Part shown: positions 25,582-32,931 of the stretch, one piece after another
How the letters are laid out: every line of letters begins with the position of its first letter
Numbering within the stretch: the stretch's first letter is position 1
Assembly (NCBI GenBank): GCA_003525075.1
Contig: DQFO01000008.1
Coordinates: forward strand, 74,064-138,063
Source of the DNA: Clostridiales bacterium
GTDB taxonomy: Bacteria > Bacillota > Clostridia > TANB77 > CAG-508
Length of the DNA: 64,000 nt
Direction of reading: 5' to 3'
The notes under the pieces: generated by a model
Told to the model about the DNA's origin: nothing
Database searches by the model: none
Seen by the model: the letters and a program-made list of their open reading frames with translations, nothing else
Translations under genes and position numbers: made by a program

Positions 25582-26319
25582 TTACTCATATTTCACATCA
25601 ACTAAATATAAACCATTTGGAGGAAGTGTTTTTCCTGCATTTTCTCTTTTTCCTTCTTTTATTATTTCTTCAATTTTTTCTGGTTCTATTTTTTCTAATC
25701 CTACTTCTACAAGTGTTCCAGCAATAATTCTAACCATATTATATAAAAAACCATTTCCTGTTAATTCAATATAAATTTTATCTCCATTTTGATATATTTT
25801 GGCATCATATATTGTTCTAACACTACTCTTACTGCTTGTTCCACTTGCTTTAAATGCTTTAAAATCATGTTCTCCTATAAAATATTTAACTGCTTTTTTC
25901 ATCTTTTCTACATTTAGTTTTTGTGGAATATGTGTTTCTAAATATCTATATATAGCAGTTCCATATGGTGAATTATTTATTATATATCTATATGTCTTTC
26001 TTTTACAATTTAGTCTACTATGAAATCTTTCATCAACTTCCTCTGCTTTTTTTATTACTATAGATTTTTTTAATCTTGAATTTATTGCTATAGCAAATTT
26101 TTCAATTGGAATTTGTGAATTTGTCTTAAAATTGGCTACTTGTCCAAGAGCATGTACTCCTGCATCTGTTCTTCCAGAAGCATTTAATTCGACATCTTCA
26201 CATGTTATGCTTTTTATTGCTTGTTCTATTGTTCCTTGAATATTTAATTTATTTGGCTGTTTTTGCCAGCCATTGAAATCCTTTCCATCATATTCTATTG
26301 TTAATTTTATATTTCTCAT
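25582..26319 (-). CDS. truA: tRNA pseudouridine(38-40) synthase TruA
   Basis: Converts U38, U39 and U40 in the anticodon arm to pseudouridine. 245 aa, normal length. The catalytic Asp sits in ASGRTDAGVHALGQVANF (about residue 52). The N-terminal YDGKDFNGWQKQP and the C-terminal FLYNMVRIIAGTL motifs are typical of TruA. It follows cdaA after a small terminator, on the same strand. Confidence 0.97.
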   Translation of the reverse strand: MRNIKLTIEYDGKDFNGWQKQPNKLNIQGTIEQAIKSITCEDVELNASGRTDAGVHALGQVANFKTNSQIPIEKFAIAINSRLKKSIVIKKAEEVDERFHSRLNCKRKTYRYIINNSPYGTAIYRYLETHIPQKLNVEKMKKAVKYFIGEHDFKAFKASGTSSKSSVRTIYDAKIYQNGDKIYIELTGNGFLYNMVRIIAGTLVEVGLEKIEPEKIEEIIKEGKRENAGKTLPPNGLYLVDVKYE

Positions 26320-26345
26320 TCATTCACCCTCTAATAAAAGAAAAG

Positions 26346-26360
26346 GTGGCAACTAGCCAC
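26346..26360 (-). terminator. Short terminator between cdaA and truA
   Basis: GTGGC-N5-GCCAC hairpin followed by CTTTTCTTTT on the minus strand, directly after the cdaA stop. It is likely partial, allowing read-through to truA. Confidence 0.6.
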
Positions 26361-27290
26361 TTATTTTTCTTTTTTCTTTTTATTTTTAAAGAAATTTCGA
26401 ATATTAGTTAATACTTTTTTACTATTATTCTTTTTTTCTTCAATATTTGTAAAACGTTTTGTAACAATATTATTTATTAAAATCTTTTTTAACACATCTT
26501 CTCTTACATCTGCAATCAATGTTCCATCTTTTGCAACAGAAACTTTTCCTGTTTCTTCTGAAACAATTATTGCAAGAGCATCAGATTCTTTTGAGATCCC
26601 AATACCAGCTCTATGTCTTGTTCCTAATTCTTTAGCAATATCTTGATCACTTGCAAGTGGTAACATGCAAGCTGCTGCTGCTATTTTATTTTCAGTAATA
26701 ACTACTGCACCATCATGTAATGGAGTATTAGGTACAAATATATTAACAAGTAATTGAGGTGATACTTCTGAATTCATTGGTATTCCTGTTGCAATAATAT
26801 CACTAAGTTTAATGTCTCTTTCTATTACAATTAATGCTCCTGTATGTGTTTTTGCAAGTTCAAATGCTGCAATTACTACTTTATATATATCTTCTTTTGT
26901 TCTAGTTATTATATCTTTATCAAATCCAAAAAATCTTGAAAACCTATTATTTCCACCTAATTGTTCTAATGCTCTCCTTATTTCTGGTTGGAAAATAATT
27001 ATTACAAGTATTACTCCCCAATCCATTATCATTGATAAAATATAATTTAATATGTATAAATTTAATAATTTACTTACACCTGTTGCAACAACTAAAAATG
27101 CAATACCTTTTATTAATTGCCATGCCCTAGAGCCTTTTACAATTTTTATTAATTCATATGCAAGAAAAACAACTATTGTTATATCTAATATTAAAGATAC
27201 AAATTTTATAGGATATTCTTGCAAACTCTGTATATATGCTAAAATATTTTGTTCATAAAATGTATTGATTAAATCACCTATATTTTTCAC
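26361..27290 (-). CDS. cdaA: Diadenylate cyclase CdaA
   Basis: Membrane-bound enzyme that makes c-di-AMP from two ATP, a regulator of potassium, osmolyte and wall homeostasis. 309 aa. Three N-terminal TM helices span about 25-105. The DAC domain carries the DGA motif (LHDGAVVI) and the RHR motif (GTRHRAGIG), both catalytic. I chose GTG at 27290, with AAAGGG 8 nt upstream; the first GTG (27299) abuts that site. The partner gene cdaR (YbbR), usually immediately downstream, is absent here; truA follows instead. A Lys/Asn-rich tail ends the protein. Confidence 0.95.
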   Translation of the reverse strand: MKNIGDLINTFYEQNILAYIQSLQEYPIKFVSLILDITIVVFLAYELIKIVKGSRAWQLIKGIAFLVVATGVSKLLNLYILNYILSMIMDWGVILVIIIFQPEIRRALEQLGGNNRFSRFFGFDKDIITRTKEDIYKVVIAAFELAKTHTGALIVIERDIKLSDIIATGIPMNSEVSPQLLVNIFVPNTPLHDGAVVITENKIAAAACMLPLASDQDIAKELGTRHRAGIGISKESDALAIIVSEETGKVSVAKDGTLIADVREDVLKKILINNIVTKRFTNIEEKKNNSKKVLTNIRNFFKNKKKKEK

Positions 27291-27334
27291 TTTTTTCACC
27301 CTTTCTTGAAGGTATTACTTATGTATTAGCATAA

Positions 27335-27490
27335 TTATTTTTGAATTGTTGCAACAACATAATAAATACATGTTGAACATGATGCAAATACCATAAGTAA
27401 AAGCATTATAAATGCAAAAATTTTTGATACTACTTGTTTTTTATCTGATTTACTTTTTTCTTTTATAACTTTATTTTCTTTATTTTTCAT
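27335..27490 (-). CDS. Small single-pass membrane protein (DUF4044-like)
   Basis: 51 aa, hand-translated. A highly charged N-terminus (MKNKENKVIKEKSKSDKK) is followed by one TM helix (IFAFIMLLLMVFASC...) and a short tail ending VVATIQK. AAAGGA lies 9 nt before the ATG. The basic-head, single-TM architecture matches short DUF4044-type proteins as I remember them; the match is not verified. It lies just upstream of cdaA, 44 nt away, and may be cotranscribed. Confidence 0.7.
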   Translation of the reverse strand: MKNKENKVIKEKSKSDKKQVVSKIFAFIMLLLMVFASCSTCIYYVVATIQK

Positions 27491-27556
27491 TTTTCTCTGT
27501 CCTTTCCTAATTTATATACATAATTATTATAACATAAAATATAACTTTTTCAATAG

Positions 27557-28813
27557 TTATATTTTACATATATTTTGAATTTTTTCTATTGCTTCATTTA
27601 TAACATTTTCATTATTAGTATGAATATATGCTAATATTTCATTTTCTTTAACATAATCTCCTACTTTTTTATTTAATACTATCCCTGCAGTATAATCTAT
27701 ATTGTCTTCTTTTCTTATTCTTCCTGCTCCTAATAAACATGCAACTTTTCCAATATCTTCAGCATTTATATCAGAAATTATTCCAGATTTTAAGCTTGTT
27801 ACAGGTATTATATATTTAGATTTTTCAAATTTGTCAATATTATTTATATATGAAATATCTCCACCTTGATTTTGAACCATTTGAAGAAATTTTTCATATC
27901 CTTTTCCATTCACAATATTTTCTTGAATCTTTAATTTATTTTCTTCAAGATTTTCTCCTAATCCTGCTAATTTTATCATATTAGCACCAAGTTCGAAAAC
28001 AACATCTTTTAAGTCTTTAGGCATATATCCTTTTAAAAATTTTATTGCCTCTATTACTTCTAAATTGTTTCCTATTGAATATCCAAGTGGTTCATCCATT
28101 TTGGTAAGTACACATACTACTTCTCTTCCTGCAAGTTCACCAATTCTTATCATTAAATCTGCTAATTTTTGTGCATCTTCTTTATTTTTCATAAATGCAC
28201 CTTTTCCTACTGTAACATCTAATACAATCTTATTAGCACCACTTGCTATTTTTTTACTCATAATACTTGATGCAATAAGTGGTATACTTTCAACACATGA
28301 TATTGTATCTCTTAATGCATATAATTTTTTGTCAGCTGGTGCTAAATTCATTGTTTGTCCTATCATACTTATTCCAATTTTTTGAACATTTAAAATAAAA
28401 TCACTTATTTCAACATTTGTTTTATATCCTGGAATTGATTCCATTTTATCTACTGTTCCTCCTGTGAATCCAAGACCTCTTCCAGACATTTTTGCAACAG
28501 GTATTCCTAATGATGCAATAAGTGGTAATAATATAATAGAAACTTTATCTCCTACACCACCTGTACTATGTTTATCTACAATATTTTCTCCTAATGAGGA
28601 TAAATCTAATATTTCTCCAGAATGAGCCATTGCTAAACTTAAATTTGTTATTTCTTGTTCATTCATTCCATTTATATATATTGCCATAACAAGTGCTGCT
28701 GCTTGATAATCAGTTACATTTCCTATAGTATATTCTTTTATAAAATATTCTATTTCTTCTTTTGTTAATTCATTTTTATCACGTTTTTTTGCAATTATAT
28801 CTAATATATTCAT
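27557..28813 (-). CDS. pdp: Pyrimidine-nucleoside phosphorylase
   Basis: Phosphorolysis of thymidine, uridine and deoxyuridine to base plus (deoxy)ribose-1-phosphate in nucleoside salvage. 418 aa. The hallmark phosphate-binding region DKHSTGGVGDKVS (about residue 82) and the family signature SGRGLGFTGGTVDKMESIPG are present. Length fits Pdp/DeoA; the Gram-positive context favours Pdp over thymidine phosphorylase. It is in line with the pilin-like gene and rnhB upstream, with gaps of 19 and 14 bp. Confidence 0.94.
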   Translation of the reverse strand: MNILDIIAKKRDKNELTKEEIEYFIKEYTIGNVTDYQAAALVMAIYINGMNEQEITNLSLAMAHSGEILDLSSLGENIVDKHSTGGVGDKVSIILLPLIASLGIPVAKMSGRGLGFTGGTVDKMESIPGYKTNVEISDFILNVQKIGISMIGQTMNLAPADKKLYALRDTISCVESIPLIASSIMSKKIASGANKIVLDVTVGKGAFMKNKEDAQKLADLMIRIGELAGREVVCVLTKMDEPLGYSIGNNLEVIEAIKFLKGYMPKDLKDVVFELGANMIKLAGLGENLEENKLKIQENIVNGKGYEKFLQMVQNQGGDISYINNIDKFEKSKYIIPVTSLKSGIISDINAEDIGKVACLLGAGRIRKEDNIDYTAGIVLNKKVGDYVKENEILAYIHTNNENVINEAIEKIQNICKI

Positions 28814-28832
28814 TAGTTTTCCTTTCTAATAA

Positions 28833-29387
28833 TTATAATGCTTCTATTCTCTTTAATGAGTAATTTCCTAAATATCCTTTTGTATTAATTACTTCAACAA
28901 TATTTGAATAGTTTGGATTCATACTATATGCAACAATATAATATCCATTTTCATCATTACTTTGAACATCTTTTAAGCCTAATTGGCTTAAAGTATTTGT
29001 ATCTAAATAGTAATAATCAAATTTTCCTCCAACTTGTTGATAATCATCACTTATTTGTGTTTTTAATTGAATCTCTGTATTATTAGCTAATGCATCAAAT
29101 TTTACCTTAATATTACTTTCTGCATTCTCTATTGGTATTCCTTTTAAATATTGTGATTTTTTACTTATTTTTTCACTATCACTTAAATTGCTTGTTTCAA
29201 AATGGTATTTTTCTAAATCTCCCTTTACTGCTGCTTGTATTAGCAACATATTTGTTTTTAAATCTTGTAATTTTGCTTCTTTCATTGCACTATTTCCATA
29301 ATACATAGTAATTGTTGCTAACATCATTAATACAACAAGCATAACTACAAGTGATAACATTGTTATTCCTTTGTCATTTTTTTTCAT
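28833..29387 (-). CDS. Type IV pilin-like protein
   Basis: 184 aa. The N-terminus KKNDKGITMLSLVVMLVVLMMLA has the prepilin pattern: a charged leader, Gly at the cleavage site, then a long hydrophobic helix. It lacks the usual Glu at +5. The rest is a soluble globular domain with helix and beta pattern and no recognised family. It sits between rnhB and pdp with short gaps, probably cotranscribed. No prepilin peptidase or pilus ATPase is in this window. The processing enzyme and any assembly partner are inferred. Confidence 0.8.
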   Translation of the reverse strand: MKKNDKGITMLSLVVMLVVLMMLATITMYYGNSAMKEAKLQDLKTNMLLIQAAVKGDLEKYHFETSNLSDSEKISKKSQYLKGIPIENAESNIKVKFDALANNTEIQLKTQISDDYQQVGGKFDYYYLDTNTLSQLGLKDVQSNDENGYYIVAYSMNPNYSNIVEVINTKGYLGNYSLKRIEAL

Positions 29388-29401
29388 ATTTTTCTCCTCT
29401 T

Positions 29402-30028
29402 TTAAATAAAATGTTTTATAAATGTTTTTCTATGTAATGGACATGCCCCATATTCTTTTAGTGCTTTTATATGTGCTACAGTTCCATAACCTTTATGTGC
29501 TACAAAACCATATTGTGGATATACTTTATCCCATTCTCTCATAATTCTATCCCTTGTAACTTTTGCAATAATAGATGCCGCTGCTATAGAATAACATTTA
29601 GCATCCCCTTTTATTATTGATTCATATTTTGTTCCTAATGTATCTATATTATTTAATGCATCTACTATTATTAAATCTGGTTTTTGAGTTAGTTCTTGCA
29701 AAGATATAGTTAATCCTTTTTTTGTAGCATTTAATATATTTATTTCATCTATTTCATCTTGTCCTATTATTCCAACTCCATAACTAATTGCTTCTGATAA
29801 AATCAAATCATATAATTTTTCTCTTTTCTTCTCTGAAACTTTTTTAGAATCATTTACCCCTTCAATCATAGAGTTTTCAGGCATTATAACACTTGCAACA
29901 ACTACAGGTCCTGCTAATGGTCCTCTTCCTGCCTCGTCAATTCCACATATATATTTATATCCCTTACTTCTTAATTCACATTCATATTGTTTTAAATTTA
30001 TTAATCTTTGTTCTTCTTTTTCTTTCAT
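29402..30028 (-). CDS. rnhB: Ribonuclease HII
   Basis: Removes RNA from RNA-DNA hybrids and excises misincorporated ribonucleotides. 208 aa. Catalytic residues are visible in GIDEAGRGPLAGPV (Asp, Glu) and in LIIVDAL and the AAASIIAKVTRDR motif. The C-terminal motif HKGYGTVAHIKAL is standard. ATG 30028 follows AAGGTG. It is the first gene of a run leading into the pilin-like gene and pdp. Confidence 0.97.
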   Translation of the reverse strand: MKEKEEQRLINLKQYECELRSKGYKYICGIDEAGRGPLAGPVVVASVIMPENSMIEGVNDSKKVSEKKREKLYDLILSEAISYGVGIIGQDEIDEINILNATKKGLTISLQELTQKPDLIIVDALNNIDTLGTKYESIIKGDAKCYSIAAASIIAKVTRDRIMREWDKVYPQYGFVAHKGYGTVAHIKALKEYGACPLHRKTFIKHFI

Positions 30029-30061
30029 TTTTGCACCTTTTTTATGAAATTTTATATTTCA

Positions 30062-30090
30062 ATTCTACAATAATTCAACAAAAATATCAA
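30062..30090 (-). promoter_or_regulatory. Promoter of the rnhB run
   Basis: Minus strand: TTGATA (30090-30085), 17-nt spacer, TAGAAT (30067-30062), 34 nt before rnhB. Confidence 0.65.
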
Positions 30091-30116
30091 TATAAATACA
30101 AAATAATTTTACTTGC

Positions 30117-30156
30117 TTTTCACAGAACTTTCACAATAATTGTGTATCCTTATAAT
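30117..30156 (+). promoter_or_regulatory. htrA promoter with tandem TTCAC repeats
   Basis: TTTTCACA (30117-30124) and CTTTCACA (30128-30135) are direct repeats with an 11-bp period. A CACAATAATTGTG palindrome (30132-30144) follows, then -10 TATAAT (30151-30156); the -35 would be CTTTCA. OmpR-family regulators bind such one-turn tandem repeats, and B. subtilis htrA is under CssRS. Control by a CssR-like regulator is inferred. Confidence 0.6.
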
Positions 30157-30178
30157 GAACAAAAAGGAGGTCTTCATT

Positions 30179-31441
30179 ATGGAAGAAGAAAATAATAATA
30201 ATTTTGAAGTGATTTCTAGCAAAACTTCAAATGCAAATTTCAAACAAAATAAGCAAAGCAAACAAAATAGTTTTGGAAAAACAGTATTAATACCATTTGC
30301 TAGTGGTATTGTTGGTTGTTCTCTTGTATTAGGAACATGTTTTGGAATTCCATCTATAAAAGAAAAATTAGTTGGAAAACAATCATCAACAGTCCAAACA
30401 TCTACACAAACTGCTTCTGGAACAACATCAAATTTGGTTTCATTATCAAATTTTTCAAATACAGCTGTATTTGCATCAAATAAAATTTTACCATCAATTG
30501 TTGGCATAGAAGTTTCTTATACTGTAACTTCAAATTCAATTGGATCATTTTTTGGATACAGTCAACCTCAAAATTCAACTGCAACAGCAACTGGTTCAGG
30601 AATAATTATTAGTGAGGATGGTTATATTGTAACAAACAATCACGTTGTTGATAGTACTTCATCAAATTCATATTATGAATTATCAAAAGCAACATCAATA
30701 AAAATAAAATTAAATAGTGATACATATGGAGATGATGCAACATATGATGCCACTGTTGTTGGTCAAGATTCACAAACTGACTTAGCTGTATTAAAAATAG
30801 AAAAAACAGGTTTAACTGCAGCAGAATTTGCAGATTCTGATCAAGCTGTTGTTGGTGAATTTGTTATGGCTGTTGGTAGTCCTCTTGGATTAGATACAAC
30901 AGTTACACAAGGTATTGTTAGTGCTGTTAATAGAGAAGTTGAATCTGATGGAACAAAATATACTTGTATCCAGACAGATGCTGCAATAAACTCTGGAAAC
31001 AGTGGAGGTGCTTTAATAAATAGTGATGGTAAAGTAATTGGAATAAATACTTTAAAATTATCAGGAACAGGTGTTGAAGGAATCGGTTTTGCCATTCCAA
31101 TTAACTCAGCTACAGATGTAATTAATCAATTAAAAGATCATCAAAAAGTATTAAGACCTTATATAGGTATTACAGGAATTAATCTTGATGAACAAACTGC
31201 AAAAAGATATAAACTAGAAGTTGGCGTATATATAAAAAGCATTGAAGATTTTTCACCTGCAGAAAAAGCTGGTTTAAAAGCTGGAGATGTAATAGTGAAA
31301 GCTGAAGGAAAGTCTATCACTACAAAGGATGAATTAAATGAAATCAAAAATTCACATCAAATTGGAGATACTATAACTTTAACTGTTAATAGAAATGGTA
31401 GTGATAAAGATATTACTGTAACACTTGAAGAAACACCTTAA
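30179..31441 (+). CDS. htrA: Membrane-anchored HtrA/DegP-type serine protease
   Basis: Envelope quality-control protease of the S1C family, 420 aa. A cytoplasmic N-terminus of about 35 residues is followed by one TM helix (VLIPFASGIVGCSLVLGTCFG) and a Ser/Thr linker. The trypsin-like domain has the triad His (TNNHVVD), Asp (TDLAVLKIE) and Ser (NSGNSGGAL). A single C-terminal PDZ domain spans about 325-415 (GVYIKSIEDFSPAEKAGLKAGDVI). The ATG at 30179 lies 7 nt after AAGGAGGT; the upstream ATGs are rejected. It is transcribed alone, and its promoter has stress-regulator-like repeats. Confidence 0.95.
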   Translation: MEEENNNNFEVISSKTSNANFKQNKQSKQNSFGKTVLIPFASGIVGCSLVLGTCFGIPSIKEKLVGKQSSTVQTSTQTASGTTSNLVSLSNFSNTAVFASNKILPSIVGIEVSYTVTSNSIGSFFGYSQPQNSTATATGSGIIISEDGYIVTNNHVVDSTSSNSYYELSKATSIKIKLNSDTYGDDATYDATVVGQDSQTDLAVLKIEKTGLTAAEFADSDQAVVGEFVMAVGSPLGLDTTVTQGIVSAVNREVESDGTKYTCIQTDAAINSGNSGGALINSDGKVIGINTLKLSGTGVEGIGFAIPINSATDVINQLKDHQKVLRPYIGITGINLDEQTAKRYKLEVGVYIKSIEDFSPAEKAGLKAGDVIVKAEGKSITTKDELNEIKNSHQIGDTITLTVNRNGSDKDITVTLEETP

Positions 31442-31529
31442 TTCTTAATATAAAATTAATAATTAATTATCAATTTTTCACTTTTAATTCACACAATGAA
31501 CAAAATTAATTGATATATTATAAGCATAG

Positions 31530-31607
31530 TCAGTAAACAAAACTGATTACAACAAACATCCCCTTTTATTTTCGAAAGACCTAAGTTTAAACTTAGGTCT
31601 CATTTTT
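31530..31607 (+). ncRNA. Candidate small RNA downstream of htrA
   Basis: Between htrA and the convergent gene lies a possible independent transcript. TTCAC-N6-TTCAC repeats (31477-31492) match the spacing in the htrA promoter. A candidate promoter is TGAACA (31497-31502), 16 nt, TATAAG (31519-31524). The RNA would have a small TCAGT/ACTGA hairpin, a single-stranded CATCCCC stretch (31557-31563) complementary to Shine-Dalgarno sequences, and end at a perfect palindrome plus T5. No ORF fits. This is prediction only. Confidence 0.4.
31577..31607 (+). terminator. Perfect-palindrome intrinsic terminator
   Basis: AGACCTAAGTTT and its exact complement (31577-31600), followed by CATTTTT. It is 135 nt past the htrA stop; an AT-only hairpin at about 31452-31476 could end htrA earlier. 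Confidence 0.85.
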
Positions 31608-31647
31608 ATATAAAAATAAAAAAAGATAGATATATAAAATATCCATC

Positions 31648-32526
31648 TTACATTATTATTATATCTTTCTCATTTGTGTTGCTTTTATTTCCATATGCAA
31701 ATATTACATAAATAACATTATCTTCACCTATAAAATATTCTGATATATTATCAAGCTTATATATATCACTACTTGAATTTCTTGGATAAACTTGGTAACC
31801 TAATTGTGCAAGTTCATTTACTTTACTTTCAACACTTTTTATTTCTGATCTTATTTTATTTCCAGCATCTTGTCTTGAAATATTTTTTAGATTTAACAAA
31901 TCTTCAAATGTAACTTTCTTTTGAGTAAGTAAATTATAATTATATGTTTGTATAATTTCTCTTTGAGTATTTTCTCCTTCTTTTAATGTTGATCTAACTA
32001 CTAAAGATAATATATCATTTGTAACATATGCACAATATTCAACATTATATATAATATTTTGACTTTGTGTACTTAATATAGATTTTGCTTTTTGCTCAAA
32101 TGTATCTTTTATATCTTGATTAAAACCTTCTATTACTGTATTTTTTATGTTTATATATGGAATATTTACATCTAAATTATAATCACTTACTTTATTACTT
32201 TTATTTGAATATCCTGTATATACAATTTGTTGTGACTCATCTATTCTATCTATTTTGTATCCAGAATTTTTCAAATAATTTACTTGGTTTTTAAATATAT
32301 TATCAAAATCTTCTTTATATCTTTGCAATATACTTGTATCTATTTCTGGCTCTTTATCTGGTAAGTTTTTTACAATTTGAATTATACCTGTTGCAACTAC
32401 CGCTACTATACATACTGCTATAATTATTATATACATCATTTTTAATTTTTTATTTTTTTCTCTTTCATCTTCTAATCTTATATTCATATTTTTCTTTTTG
32501 TTATTATCTAACAATTCTCCTTTCAT
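31648..32526 (-). CDS. Membrane-anchored protein, DUF4163/DUF3298-like (PdaC/RsiV type)
   Basis: 292 aa, single TM near the N-terminus (MMYIIIIAVCIVAVVATGII) with the rest outside. The C-terminal portion (VNIPYINIKNTVIEGFN... then VTFEDLLNL... and EYFIGEDNVIYVIFAYG) follows the DUF4163-DUF3298 pattern found in PdaC, RsiV and related lysozyme-inhibitor-like modules. The DUF3298-like end appears shortened. Start uncertain: ATG 32526 has no good ribosome binding site, and AAAGGAG lies just inside it. It is 20 bp downstream of spoIIID in the same direction, so it may be expressed in the mother cell. Confidence 0.7.
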   Translation of the reverse strand: MKGELLDNNKKKNMNIRLEDEREKNKKLKMMYIIIIAVCIVAVVATGIIQIVKNLPDKEPEIDTSILQRYKEDFDNIFKNQVNYLKNSGYKIDRIDESQQIVYTGYSNKSNKVSDYNLDVNIPYINIKNTVIEGFNQDIKDTFEQKAKSILSTQSQNIIYNVEYCAYVTNDILSLVVRSTLKEGENTQREIIQTYNYNLLTQKKVTFEDLLNLKNISRQDAGNKIRSEIKSVESKVNELAQLGYQVYPRNSSSDIYKLDNISEYFIGEDNVIYVIFAYGNKSNTNEKDIIIM

Positions 32527-32546
32527 TTGTAGTTTATATATAAATC

Positions 32547-32834
32547 TTATACTATTAATTTATCATTGTCAATAGTTAAATAATGATTTTTTTCATATTT
32601 AGCTTTTGTTGCTAATCCTCCTCTTATATGCCTTTCAGCTTTATTTTCATCAAGAATTTTTCTTACTTCTTTGGCTAATATTGGATTTATCTTTTCTAAT
32701 CTTTCAGTAACATCTTTGTGTACAGTACTTTTACTTATTCCAAATTTTTTTGCTGTTCCTCTAACTGTATCTTTCGAATCTATTATATATTGTGCTAATT
32801 TTCTTGCACGTTCATCTATCATAACATTTTTCAC
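32547..32834 (-). CDS. spoIIID: Sporulation transcription factor SpoIIID
   Basis: Mother-cell DNA-binding protein that switches sigma-E genes on and off during sporulation. 95 aa from GTG 32834, with GGGGGT 7 nt upstream; this gives the same N-terminal length as B. subtilis SpoIIID. The helix-turn-helix KKFGISKSTVHKDVTERLEKINP and the C-terminal RHIRGGLATKAKYEK are near-identical to the family. It indicates that the organism can form endospores or descends from one that could. Another start, ATG two codons before Asp-Glu-Arg, is possible. Confidence 0.95.
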   Translation of the reverse strand: MKNVMIDERARKLAQYIIDSKDTVRGTAKKFGISKSTVHKDVTERLEKINPILAKEVRKILDENKAERHIRGGLATKAKYEKNHYLTIDNDKLIV

Positions 32835-32849
32835 CTGTACAACCCCCAA

Positions 32850-32880
32850 TAAGAATACTTTTTGTTTAATTGTATTCTTA
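32850..32880 (-). promoter_or_regulatory. Inverted repeat and possible sigma-E -10 upstream of spoIIID
   Basis: TAAGAATAC and GTATTCTTA form a 9-bp inverted repeat with a 13-nt gap. Within it the minus strand reads AATACAAT (32876-32869), similar to the sigma-E -10 CATACAAT. A convincing -35 was not found. The repeat could be an operator or a leader hairpin. Confidence 0.4.
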
Positions 32881-32899
32881 TCTTAAGATTTTAGAACAG

Positions 32900-32929
32900 A
32901 AAAAGTACTTACAAATGTAAGTACTTTTT
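32900..32929 (-). terminator. Terminator of the folD-dprA-ATPase operon
   Basis: AAAAAGTACTTACA and TGTAAGTACTTTTT make a 14-bp perfect stem with a 2-nt centre, right after the stop codon. Confidence 0.88.
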
Positions 32930-32931
32930 CA

